Origin: Sporolactobacillus spathodeae
Lineage (GTDB): Bacteria > Bacillota > Bacilli > Bacillales > Sporolactobacillaceae
Direction of reading: 5' to 3'
NCBI RefSeq assembly: GCF_016908935.1
Contig: NZ_JAFBEV010000004.1
Location: 1 to 64,000, forward strand
DNA: 64,000 bases
Positions 25,378 to 33,555 of the stretch are shown one piece after another. A program made the position numbers and the translations under genes. Numbering within the stretch: position 1 is the first letter of the stretch; each line of letters begins with the position of its first letter. The notes below the pieces were generated by a model. The model did not search any database. It was given only the letters and a program-made list of their open reading frames with translations, and was not told where the DNA came from.

Positions 25378-25962
25378 TTAACCCTTTTCCAGACCGAGTT
25401 TTATAAGTTTAAACGATGATTGAGAACAGCTAATTGAAAAAGCGAGTGGATGGTCTGATTTCAGCAATAAAAAATCCCCCGTATTCAAAACGAAAGAGAA
25501 GTCATGCGACGTGCTCGTTATCGTGATCGCCTCGCTCAATACATAAAAGCCTGTGAATAGACAGCTACTTGTCATGGTTCCGCTATCCCTGATCAGATCG
25601 ACTCTCGCTTGCCAGCCTTCCTTTTGATTCACCATGATATTAAAATCCCGGCACTTGCCGACAGATTCTGTCGCCCAGCCACCATCAAATGGCGCCAGTT
25701 CAAACGGATCCAGTTCTTTTACCCCGTGCCCTTCATGAATCAACGTGATGGGTTGGTCAAGCGGCATCAGATAGCGATAGAATCCAGAAAGGCTTGAGAA
25801 TTGAGAACGTTGCTGCGCCACAGTTGCCGAAGAGATCCGGAAGTCAAACAGTCTATCCGCATAACTGCCTGTTTCAGGGTAGATAAAAAATTCTGTCGTC
25901 TCGCCGCCGGTCCAACGGCTTGTATGACACGATCCGTTTCGTTTCAGCCATAATTGTTCCAC
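25378..25962 (-). CDS. HutD-family cupin protein
   Basis: 194 residues. The ordered motifs SRWTGGETTEFFIYP, YADRLFDFRISSATV, LSGFYRYLMPLD, PFELAPFDGGWATES and CRDFNIMVNQ are those of the HutD/Ves bicupin family, linked in other bacteria to histidine utilisation or cold/urea phenotypes but without a proven reaction. No hut genes are nearby. The start (GTG at 25962) has GAGGAG only two bases away, so a slightly different start is possible. Confidence 0.75.
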   Translation of the reverse strand: MEQLWLKRNGSCHTSRWTGGETTEFFIYPETGSYADRLFDFRISSATVAQQRSQFSSLSGFYRYLMPLDQPITLIHEGHGVKELDPFELAPFDGGWATESVGKCRDFNIMVNQKEGWQARVDLIRDSGTMTSSCLFTGFYVLSEAITITSTSHDFSFVLNTGDFLLLKSDHPLAFSISCSQSSFKLIKLGLEKG

Positions 25963-26117
25963 TGCTCCTCACTCGCTTCCTTGTCCACTCGGCTGAGTAC
26001 GCCGATATGATGTGAATAAAATAATTAATTTTTTTATTTTTATTGATGATTATATTAATCACATCATTTTCTGTCAATCGCATCGTCCGAATGGTTGCAG
26101 GATAAGTCGCGGGTATT

Positions 26118-26225
26118 AGAAAAACTTAGAACAAAAAGCTTTTTTCAATAGTTGCGCTCCGGTCGTTCCCAAGAGGCGCCGAACGCCTTCGCTTGTAAAA
26201 TCATATACATTCTTGCCGTATAATA
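26118..26225 (+). repeat. Dispersed intergenic repeat, copy G (diverged)
   Basis: TAGAAAAACTTAGAAC, TTTTTTCAATAGTTGCGCTCCGG, then GAGGCGCCGAACGCC and TCATATACATTCTTGCC. The core GCTTGCCGCGGGC is destroyed. Confidence 0.6.
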
Positions 26226-26305
26226 TGGAGGGTTCTGTTTAAAACCAAAAGTTTTTCTCTTTTTTCATTCACATGTCCTTTTTGAAAGTTTCGTTGCTTT
26301 CTTGA

Positions 26306-26986
26306 TTATGCGATCGATTGCATCGCTCGTTTGATAGCTGCAAGTGTCAATTCTTTTGTCGCTGTAAAATGAATCGCCGCTTCTCGTAATGTCTCCGCAT
26401 CGCCGATTCCAATTGATAGCTCGCCGGCTGCGTTAATCGCTTGAATACCAGCTGAAGCATCTTCTATCCCGATGCATGCGTCAGGCTTCAGACTGAGCTG
26501 CTCAGCCGCACGCAGGAAAATTTCCGGATCAGGCTTACCTTTTGATAATTTGGCTGGATCAACAATATTTGCGAAATACTTAGCCAGATTTAATTTTTCG
26601 AGCACCTTGGGTGAATTTTTCGATGCGGAGGCCAGACTGATTTTATAGTCATGTGCCATCAATTCCTCAAGGAAATCTGTAATGCCCGGCAAAATATCTG
26701 CGTCAGTCATCTGCTCCAGACACGCCAGATAATTGCTATTTTTCTTGGCAGCGAGTCGCTCCTTGTCTGCATCGCTGTAGCCATTTGTTTTCCCACCAGC
26801 GTCCAATATCATTTCCAGTGAATCCATACGACTGATTCCTTTCAAACGTTCGGCAAGTGTCGCTGTCCAAGGAACGCCTAATTCATCGGCGAGTTCGCGC
26901 CAGGCACGGCTGTGGTATTTAGAGGTCAACGTGATCACACCGTCTAAGTCAAAGATAAATCCTTTTATCTTCTGAAAATCGACCAT
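26306..26986 (-). CDS. pgmB: Beta-phosphoglucomutase
   Basis: 226-residue HAD-superfamily enzyme converting beta-glucose 1-phosphate to glucose 6-phosphate. Nucleophile and acid are Asp13 and Asp15 (FIFDLDGVIT); the cap contains the substrate loop RLKGISRMDSLE, motif II is SLASASKNS and motif III/IV is GIEDASAGIQA. It lies 13 bases after galM with SD GGGGGGAAAAG and completes the maltose phosphorylase pathway. Confidence 0.95.
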   Translation of the reverse strand: MVDFQKIKGFIFDLDGVITLTSKYHSRAWRELADELGVPWTATLAERLKGISRMDSLEMILDAGGKTNGYSDADKERLAAKKNSNYLACLEQMTDADILPGITDFLEELMAHDYKISLASASKNSPKVLEKLNLAKYFANIVDPAKLSKGKPDPEIFLRAAEQLSLKPDACIGIEDASAGIQAINAAGELSIGIGDAETLREAAIHFTATKELTLAAIKRAMQSIA

Positions 26987-26999
26987 TTCTTTTCCCCCC

Positions 27000-28037
27000 T
27001 TATATCGCCTGAAACCGATAACGCACCGTATAGGTCTTAGTCACCCCTGCTTGTAAAATAATTGAGCCGAATGCCGGATGATGTACCGCATCCGGTAGCG
27101 TCTGTGCCTCAATCGCCAGCGCGTTGAATGGATGATCGGCTTCCCACCCTTTTGATTGACCAAACGCATCTGGATTCGCGGTAAAGACAACAACCGAATT
27201 ACGATCGGTGGTCACACTAATTTGCCGATGCGCGGCTCTATTTAGAAGCACGACAGCCGGCTGATCACCGCCAGTAAGTTCGAAGGCATCGTCAAATTGC
27301 CCGCGCCCTGAGTCCTTGTGCAGCATTTTCAAAGCGTCACCCAAAATCCGTGGTCGAGAAAAATCAAACGCTGTCCCGCTGTTTTCAATGAAATGACCCG
27401 TCGGCAATTTCTGTTGATCAACTTCAAGATGCCGACTGCTCCGAATCATCAGCTGATGGTCGAGAATACTCTCTTGGGCATCACCAAGATTAAAATAGAC
27501 ATGTGTCATCGGATCAAAGAGCGTTGGTGCGTCACTCGCTCCGCTGAACTGAATCACAACTTCGTCAGAATTTGTTAGTGTATAGGTAATCTGAGCGTTC
27601 AATGTTCCTGGAAATCCGTCATCCTGGGGCGAAAACATACGGTGAAAAACCACACGGACGAAGTCGCGCTGCTGCTCTGTGACCGCCTGCCAATTCCAAG
27701 CAGAAAAGCCGCCGGAACCCCCATGAATCAAGTTCTCTCTTTCATTGGCCGGCACACGATAGGTCGCTGCGCCAATCGTGAAACAGCCGTCCTTTATTCG
27801 TCCGCCGACCGGGCCAATAGAATGCCCAACATGAAAAGGATTGGTCACATACTGACACCAATCTTTGAATTGAAAAAGCAGCGCGTGCCGTTCTCCATTT
27901 GCGTCGCTCACAAGAAAATTTTTCCATGCTGCGGCTGCAGACAGGCAAACAATCGATGACCCGCGATCATTGGTCAATGTGAATTGCCTGACCGGAGCGC
28001 CGTTCATCGTGCCCAACACTTTTTGCGATAAATCCAT
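27000..28037 (-). CDS. galM: Aldose 1-epimerase
   Basis: 345-residue mutarotase of the GalM family. Visible landmarks are GHSIGPVGGRI, ERENLIHGGSGGFSAWNW with the catalytic His region, DPMTHVYFNLG, and the C-terminal general-base Glu in NALAIEAQTLPDAVHHP. The frame opens at 28085 overlapping malP, but ATG at 28037 follows AGAAGGT with seven-base spacing and is preferred. It supplies the anomer needed downstream of phosphorolysis. Middle gene of malP-galM-pgmB. Confidence 0.9.
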   Translation of the reverse strand: MDLSQKVLGTMNGAPVRQFTLTNDRGSSIVCLSAAAAWKNFLVSDANGERHALLFQFKDWCQYVTNPFHVGHSIGPVGGRIKDGCFTIGAATYRVPANERENLIHGGSGGFSAWNWQAVTEQQRDFVRVVFHRMFSPQDDGFPGTLNAQITYTLTNSDEVVIQFSGASDAPTLFDPMTHVYFNLGDAQESILDHQLMIRSSRHLEVDQQKLPTGHFIENSGTAFDFSRPRILGDALKMLHKDSGRGQFDDAFELTGGDQPAVVLLNRAAHRQISVTTDRNSVVVFTANPDAFGQSKGWEADHPFNALAIEAQTLPDAVHHPAFGSIILQAGVTKTYTVRYRFQAI

Positions 28038-28081
28038 CAGCAATACCTTCTTATGAAAAAGTTGCACCTCGTACAAATGAT

Positions 28082-30352
28082 TCAAGCTTTGACCGGATCC
28101 GAACCGAGTGGCACACTTCTTCCATTGACGAAAACAGTCAATGCTTCACCCGAAATTAAAGTCAGGATAGCGCCCTCTTTAGCAACTGCTACGTCAATAA
28201 TCCGATTGCGAAAATTGATTCTAAATTGATAGCGCTGCCATTTTCTAGGTAAGAATGGCCGAAAATGGAGTTGTTCGCTTCGTACACGCATCCCTGCGAA
28301 GCCTTGGACAATCGCTAGCCAGCTACCCGTCATCGACGTGATATGCAAACCGTCAGACGTATCGTTATTATAATTATCCAAGTCCAAACGCGACGTCCGT
28401 TCGTACATTTCAACTGCCTTGTCTTCATACTTCAAATCAGCTGCCAAAATCGCGTGAATTGAAGCCGACAGACTGGATTCATGAACCGTCAGCGGCTCAT
28501 AGAAATCGAAATTAGCCTTCTTCTGTTCCGGCGTGAACTCATCGATAAAATCCCAAATGCCTTGCAGTACATCTCCCTGCTTGATATAGCAGGAGCGAAG
28601 AATTTTATCCCAAGACCAATGCTGATTGAGTGGCAGCTGATCGAGTGGTAAATCACGCACTGGCTTTAACTCTTTATCGAGAAAATCATCATCCTGAACG
28701 AAGATACCAAGCGTTTTATCTTCCGGCAAATACATTTTGTCTGCAATCTCGCGCCACTTCTGCTTCTCCCATTCAGAAACAGCTAATCTTTCGGCTTGGT
28801 CGGGCGACACTTGATCGAGAATCTTCAATGTGTAATTCAATGTCCACTTTGCCAGATAATTCGTGTACCAATTATTGTTCACATTGTTCTGATATTCGTC
28901 AGGTCCAGTGACCCCATGGATCATATAGCGGCCCTTTCGCGCTGAAAAGTGGACACGATCTGCCCAAAAACGAGCTATTTCCGTCAGAACCTTGCTGCCT
29001 TCATGGAGGACATACGATCGATCGCCGGTATAGCGCGTATAGTTATAAATCGCAAAAGCGATGTCGCCATTGCGGTGAATTTCTTCAAAAGTAATCTCCC
29101 ATTCGTTGTGGCATTCAATGCCGTTGAACGTGACCATTGGGAATAAGGCGCCCTTCAGTCCTTGCTGCTTTGCGTTGATAAAGGCACCATCCAACTGTAT
29201 ATAGCGATACATCAGCAAATTCCGCGTTACTGATGAATCGGTGACACCTAGATACATTGGGAGTGCGAAAGCTTCAGTATCCCAATACGTGGCGCCGCCA
29301 TATTTTTCACCAGTAAAACCCTTCGGTCCAATGTTGAGTCGATCATCTTCGCCGTAATAGGTGGAAAATAATTGAAACAAGTTGAAACGGATTCCTTGCT
29401 GCGCGGCATCGTCACCATGAATCGTCACGTCGGACTTTTCCCAACGATTGTGCCAAACTTGTGTATGCGCTGCTCTCAATTCATCCAAAGATTGGCTCTT
29501 TAAAGGATTGGAAAGCTGATGCATGGCTTCGGTTAATCGCGACCGATCGGCGTAATCACGCGACGTGACCACGATGACACGCTTTTCAAAAAAAGCACAG
29601 CCGCCCGGTTCCAATTCTTTGCTGAATTGATTCTGAACCGCTAGCGGCAGCCCGCCCATTTCTTCAGCAGCTAAATCGGTCACATGGATCATCTGATTCC
29701 CAACGATGAAACGCGGGGTGCCGAATGGATTTTCTTTTGTGCTAGCAGTCAACTCGCCACTCGTTCGATTCTGTGTTTTATCTAAGACCATCCAGAAAGA
29801 TTCACCGTAATTGGCATCTTCATTATGCACCGCCGCATCGATCTGTGTGTTCACGCTTACCTTGAAAGCCGCGTTGCCAACATTTTCAAATCGATAACCA
29901 GCGACAAACAATTCTTTCTGCGCGGCGCTAACAAAACGCTCAATCGACACCTTTAGTTGCGCTTGACCTTTCGTCACGATAAAGGAACGCTTCAAAATCG
30001 CCTGTCGCATATCAAGGGAAAGGCTGAAATCTCGGATGACGTCTGTCGCCAGATCCACGGGTTCGTCATTAAGACGCAGATTGGTTTTGATGAAATTCAC
30101 AGCATTGATCACTTTGCCGAAATAATTCGGGTAGCCATTTTTCCACCAGCCAACCCGCGTTTTATCGGGGAACCAGACGCCGCCGATATAGATGCCCCGC
30201 AGCGTATCGCTGCTGTAGTCCTCCTCAAAAAAACCTCTCATCCCCATATAACCGTTTCCGATACTCGTCATACTTTCCTGAAGCCGTTTATTTTTTTTAT
30301 CAAACTGGCGCGTTCGCACTTCCCATGGATCGATTTCAAAAATTCGTTGCAT
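28082..30352 (-). CDS. malP: Maltose phosphorylase, glycoside hydrolase family 65
   Basis: 756 residues, the family length. N-terminal beta-sandwich (about 1-270), then an (alpha/alpha)6 barrel (to about 690) with the general-acid Glu in GIECHNEWEITFEEIHRNGD (about 480) and the phosphate site near TGPDEYQNNVNNNWYTN, and a C-terminal beta domain. It splits maltose with phosphate into glucose and beta-glucose 1-phosphate, feeding pgmB two genes downstream. Kojibiose or trehalose specificity cannot be excluded from sequence alone; the MalR/pgmB context favours maltose. SD GGGAGGGGGAG. No sugar transporter is encoded here, so uptake is elsewhere. Confidence 0.92.
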   Translation of the reverse strand: MQRIFEIDPWEVRTRQFDKKNKRLQESMTSIGNGYMGMRGFFEEDYSSDTLRGIYIGGVWFPDKTRVGWWKNGYPNYFGKVINAVNFIKTNLRLNDEPVDLATDVIRDFSLSLDMRQAILKRSFIVTKGQAQLKVSIERFVSAAQKELFVAGYRFENVGNAAFKVSVNTQIDAAVHNEDANYGESFWMVLDKTQNRTSGELTASTKENPFGTPRFIVGNQMIHVTDLAAEEMGGLPLAVQNQFSKELEPGGCAFFEKRVIVVTSRDYADRSRLTEAMHQLSNPLKSQSLDELRAAHTQVWHNRWEKSDVTIHGDDAAQQGIRFNLFQLFSTYYGEDDRLNIGPKGFTGEKYGGATYWDTEAFALPMYLGVTDSSVTRNLLMYRYIQLDGAFINAKQQGLKGALFPMVTFNGIECHNEWEITFEEIHRNGDIAFAIYNYTRYTGDRSYVLHEGSKVLTEIARFWADRVHFSARKGRYMIHGVTGPDEYQNNVNNNWYTNYLAKWTLNYTLKILDQVSPDQAERLAVSEWEKQKWREIADKMYLPEDKTLGIFVQDDDFLDKELKPVRDLPLDQLPLNQHWSWDKILRSCYIKQGDVLQGIWDFIDEFTPEQKKANFDFYEPLTVHESSLSASIHAILAADLKYEDKAVEMYERTSRLDLDNYNNDTSDGLHITSMTGSWLAIVQGFAGMRVRSEQLHFRPFLPRKWQRYQFRINFRNRIIDVAVAKEGAILTLISGEALTVFVNGRSVPLGSDPVKA

Positions 30353-30394
30353 CGCGACTCCCCCTCTCCCTTTATATCTATTCCTTCTCTGTTA

Positions 30395-30423
30395 AGAATA
30401 GATGCAACCGGTTGCATCGTCAA
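30395..30423 (-). promoter_or_regulatory. Promoter of malP-galM-pgmB
   Basis: TTGACG (30418-30423), 17-base spacer and TATTCT (30395-30400) on the minus strand; the spacer holds the repressor palindrome. Confidence 0.85.
30402..30417. promoter_or_regulatory. LacI-family operator (MalR site)
   Basis: Perfect 16-base palindrome ATGCAACCGGTTGCAT with the central CG expected for LacI-family sites; it fills the promoter spacer, so bound repressor would block polymerase. Confidence 0.88.
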
Positions 30424-30430
30424 GCCATAA

Positions 30431-30445
30431 ATAAAGCGTTTTCAT
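30431..30445. promoter_or_regulatory. Possible cre (CcpA) site upstream of the mal promoter
   Basis: ATGAAAACGCTTTAT on the minus strand; the 14-base part matches the cre consensus at 12 positions. Located just upstream of -35. Confidence 0.4.
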
Positions 30446-30487
30446 TAATTTCTACGTCTTTTTCGTTAAGCTTCAAATGAAACCAAG

Positions 30488-31468
30488 CTATCTGATAACT
30501 AATTTATAAGGAACAATTATCTTTGCTGCTGGCTCACTTCGGTCATGAGCGCGCATCTGTAGCATCAATTGCGCAGCCGCGCGGCCAAGCCTTTTCGGAT
30601 AAATCTGTACCGTACTGATTTTCGGTTCAGCAAGTTCCGCGAATAACGAGTCATTAAAACCCATCAATTTAATCTGTCTATCTGGTGCAACGCGTTGCAC
30701 CGCTTTTTGAACGAGAAAAGCCAAAATATCATCGCTAGCAAGTATCGCGGATACCTCCGAATGATTCTGCAGAAAACCGCGGATCGCTTTGTCGTCCACT
30801 TCATCCTCAAACAACAAATCGTAACCATAAAGTGTGTGACGACGTAATGCTTCATGAAAACCAATCAGACGATCGGTCTGCACAAGCCGACTTGAACTCG
30901 TGTAAGCATAACCAATGGTTCGGTGACCTTGACGAATCAGCACCTCTGTTGCATCCAATCCGGCACTGACATTATCATTATCTACATAAGGAATACGATT
31001 CGCATCTCTGTAAGGTTTACCAATTAATGTATAGTCAACCTTTCGCTCTTGCAAATAGCTCAAAATCGGATCATCTTCACTTGAGTAGAGCAATATAAAT
31101 TGATTAATTCGGCTGTTATCAATCATCATTTTTATATTTTGCAACAGTTCTTCAACGGTATTGCCAATGGCGACCGTCACAAAAATCTGCTGCGGATTGA
31201 CCACTTGGTTAATGCCCTCAATTAATTCAATATAAAATGGATTTTTATGTAAATCGCCTTTATCCACGGGGAAGACAATGCCAATTGTGTTGTTCACGTT
31301 CGTTGCGAGATTATGTGCAGTGAAATTCGGCGTATAATTCAATTTTTCTGCAATGCGCTTCACCTTTTCACGGGTAGCCATGCTGATCAACGGACTATTA
31401 CGCAAGGCTCGTGACGCAGTCGAAGCGGAGACGCCAGCCTGTTTCGCCACATCGCGAATCGTTACCAA
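30488..31468 (-). CDS. malR: LacI-family repressor of maltose genes
   Basis: 326 residues: N-terminal LacI helix-turn-helix and hinge (VTIRDVAKQAGVSASTASRA, residues about 1-60), then a periplasmic-binding-fold effector domain ending KIIVPYKLVIR. It sits directly upstream of malP on the same strand with a cognate-looking palindrome between them, so it most likely represses malP-galM-pgmB until maltose is present. Of two in-frame TTG codons (31474 and 31468), the second has better spacing from GGGGGG. Confidence 0.9.
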   Translation of the reverse strand: MVTIRDVAKQAGVSASTASRALRNSPLISMATREKVKRIAEKLNYTPNFTAHNLATNVNNTIGIVFPVDKGDLHKNPFYIELIEGINQVVNPQQIFVTVAIGNTVEELLQNIKMMIDNSRINQFILLYSSEDDPILSYLQERKVDYTLIGKPYRDANRIPYVDNDNVSAGLDATEVLIRQGHRTIGYAYTSSSRLVQTDRLIGFHEALRRHTLYGYDLLFEDEVDDKAIRGFLQNHSEVSAILASDDILAFLVQKAVQRVAPDRQIKLMGFNDSLFAELAEPKISTVQIYPKRLGRAAAQLMLQMRAHDRSEPAAKIIVPYKLVIR

Positions 31469-31539
31469 TGACAAATCCCCCCATCAATATGTCTTTATTA
31501 TAACATTGACCTTATTCCAATTTAATGTTGTTTGCCTGA

Positions 31540-31703
31540 TCTTTATTTTGCAACAAATGCGCTTCGGCTGCTCGCTTGCCGCGGGCGATCCATGAGCCTC
31601 CTCAGACAAGCGAGAATCTGCGGGGTCTCACTTGGCTCGCTTTTCCCGCAGGCGTCTCGCGCCTTCGCTCCTTTTTACGCAAAAAAACTCATCTTATCTT
31701 TTT
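31540..31703 (+). repeat. Dispersed intergenic repeat, copy H1 (long form)
   Basis: GCGCTTCGGCTGCTCGCTTG core, middle GAGCCTCCTCAGACAAGCGAG, loop TCTGCGGGG, CTCACTTGGCTCGC, right arm CCCGCAGGCGTCTCGCGCC. The left hairpin is missing. Confidence 0.82.
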
Positions 31704-31800
31704 AGAAAAACAAGTCTTTGCCTGATCTTTTTTTTTTCAACAAGTGCGCTTCGACTGCTCGCTTGCCGCGGGCACTTCACACAATATGGAATAATTTGTC
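31704..31800 (+). repeat. Dispersed intergenic repeat, copy H2 (short form)
   Basis: AGAAAAACAAGTCTTTGCC, T-run of ten, GTGCGCTTCGACTGCTCGC and TTGCCGCGGGC, then unrelated sequence. In tandem with H1. Confidence 0.78.
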
Positions 31801-31894
31801 GAAAAATAAAACAATCAGTATAAATCTCGTCTTGAATTGTTATAAAATAAACTTGCCATTGTTTTTCAATCTAATTCAAGTAGTGGAGGCTTCT

Positions 31895-32554
31895 ATGCCC
31901 TTATTAACATTAAATGATGCCGGATTCTCGCGCAAAGACATCGATCTCTCACACATCAGTTTTTCTGTTGACAAAGGAGAGCATGTTACGATTACCGGAC
32001 CTTCCGGAAGCGGGAAAAGCACGCTTCTAAAACTCGTTGCGGGATTAATTCCGCTTTCTTCCGGAGAAATTATCTTTCAAGAAAAAAATATCCATACGTA
32101 CGACCCGATCAACTATAGAAAAGAAGTTTCCTATTGCTATCAAAATCCTGTTCTGTTCGGCGAAACGGTCAGAGATAATTTAGCCTTTCCCTATCAGATA
32201 CGAAAGGAATCCTTTAATCCGAGTCATGCGGCACGCTTGCTTGAAGCAGTCGGTTTGAATTCTGGCTTTCTGGATACGCTTGTGAAAAATCTATCCGGCG
32301 GAGAGAAACAAAGAATTGGTCTTTTGCGTCACCTGCTTTTTACACCGAAAATTCTGCTTCTCGACGAAATAACCAGTGCTTTGGACAATCAAAGTCGTAC
32401 GCTCGTCCGGAAATTGGTCACAGATATAAACCTCAATCAAGGTGTCGCTATCCTCGAAGTGACACACAATGATCAGGAAATCGCCAATGCCAGCCGTTTA
32501 ATCACAATTTCTCACGGAAGGATGGCCGGATCAAATGAGCCAATTATCGGTTAA
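31895..32554 (+). CDS. fetA: ABC transporter ATP-binding protein, FetA type
   Basis: 219-residue ATPase: Walker A GPSGSGKST, Q-loop CYQNPVLFGE, signature NLSGGEKQRIG, Walker B ILLLDEITSALD, switch His in EVTHNDQ. Size and pairing with a UPF0014 membrane protein match FetAB/YbbLM, which exports iron and protects against peroxide stress. The frame opens at 31718 through repeat H2, but ATG at 31895 follows GTGGAGG and is the start. It overlaps fetB by 20 bases. Confidence 0.88.
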   Translation: MPLLTLNDAGFSRKDIDLSHISFSVDKGEHVTITGPSGSGKSTLLKLVAGLIPLSSGEIIFQEKNIHTYDPINYRKEVSYCYQNPVLFGETVRDNLAFPYQIRKESFNPSHAARLLEAVGLNSGFLDTLVKNLSGGEKQRIGLLRHLLFTPKILLLDEITSALDNQSRTLVRKLVTDINLNQGVAILEVTHNDQEIANASRLITISHGRMAGSNEPIIG

Positions 32555-33296
32555 CGCAGCCTCGCTAATCTTCTCATTTTCACTCGTCCTTGTTGCCTTG
32601 GCGATTGCGTACAAAGAACGACTCGGGTTGGAAAAAGATATTATCTACAGTGTAATCCGTGCAGTGATTCAATTAATTATCGTTGGCTTTCTATTAAAAT
32701 ATATTTTCAATGCGAATCAAATGATTTTAACTCTATCCTGCGTCCTGATTATCTATTTTAATGCCGCCTGGAACGCCGCCGGACGGATGAAAAACCTGCC
32801 AGGGGCTCTGCTGCTTTCTTTTCTTGCGATTTTCAGCAGTACAACGCTCACACTCTGTCTTTTGCTCACCACAGGATCGCTGCGCTTTATTCCCTCCCAG
32901 GTGATTCCAATTACTGGGATGATCGCCAGCAACTCAATGATTGCGATCGGACTTTCCTATCGGCATCTGTCGGCGAGTTTTCGCGATCAGCGTCAGCAAA
33001 TATTGGAAAAGTTGGCGCTCGGAGCAACCATTCGCCAAGCCTCGCATTTAATCATCCGTGCCAGCATAAAAACGGGCATGTCGCCGACGATTGATTCGGC
33101 AAAAACGGTAGGCATTGTCAGTCTGCCCGGCATGATGTCAGGGCTGATCTTTGCCGGCGTTGATCCGGTTCGGGCGATCGGTTATCAAATAATGGTTACT
33201 TTTATGCTTCTCTCAGCAACAAGTATCGCATCAATGATCGCCTGCTATTTTGCTTACAATAAATTTTTCACCAAACAGAAACAGCTCAGAGAGTAA
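32535..33296 (+). CDS. fetB: ABC transporter permease, FetB/UPF0014 family
   Basis: 253 residues, about seven membrane helices. The family motifs YFNAAWNAAGRMK, VIPITGMIASNSMIAIGL and the coupling region DSAKTVGIVSLPGMMSGLIFAGVDP are clear. It pairs with the upstream ATPase. The closing terminator is the hairpin of repeat copy I. Confidence 0.9.
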   Translation: MSQLSVNAASLIFSFSLVLVALAIAYKERLGLEKDIIYSVIRAVIQLIIVGFLLKYIFNANQMILTLSCVLIIYFNAAWNAAGRMKNLPGALLLSFLAIFSSTTLTLCLLLTTGSLRFIPSQVIPITGMIASNSMIAIGLSYRHLSASFRDQRQQILEKLALGATIRQASHLIIRASIKTGMSPTIDSAKTVGIVSLPGMMSGLIFAGVDPVRAIGYQIMVTFMLLSATSIASMIACYFAYNKFFTKQKQLRE

Positions 33297-33319
33297 GAAT
33301 TCCAATCACATTGACTCAG

Positions 33320-33466
33320 AAAGACTTGGCTTAGCCAAGTCTTTTTTTGCATTATATGCACTTCGGTTGCTCGCTTGCCGCGGGCGCCGCGCGTCTCCTC
33401 GGACAAGCGAGATCTGCGGGGGTCACTTGGCAAAAAAGCCTTATACTTTTTTATCTCTTCAGAACA
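33320..33466 (+). repeat. Dispersed intergenic repeat, copy I
   Basis: AGAAAGACTTGGCTTAGCC, AAGTCTTTTTTTGC (a complete intrinsic-terminator shape about 25 bases after the fetB stop), core TTGCTCGCTTGCCGCGGGC, middle GTCTCCTCGGACAAGCGAG, TCTGCGGGGG, then a shortened right part and CTTATACTTTTTTATC. Confidence 0.85.
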
Positions 33467-33467
33467 G

Positions 33468-33505
33468 AGCAAACGGCGGTCGCTACATAGCGGCCGCCGT
33501 TTGCT
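33468..33505. terminator. Terminator hairpin downstream of the wall-polymer glycosyltransferase
   Basis: GCAAACGGCGG pairs with CCGCCGTTTGC around a 14-base loop, between convergent fetB and the glycosyltransferase gene. Confidence 0.7.
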
Positions 33506-33555
33506 TCTATTGTATCCACGCTGCATGAAACAGCAATGATAAAAATTTTGCTTGT

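Noticed and set aside
31718-31894. N-terminal 59-residue extension of FetA
   Set aside because: The extension is translated from repeat copy H2 and AT-rich leader; the ATG at 31895 with GTGGAGG starts at the family N-terminus.
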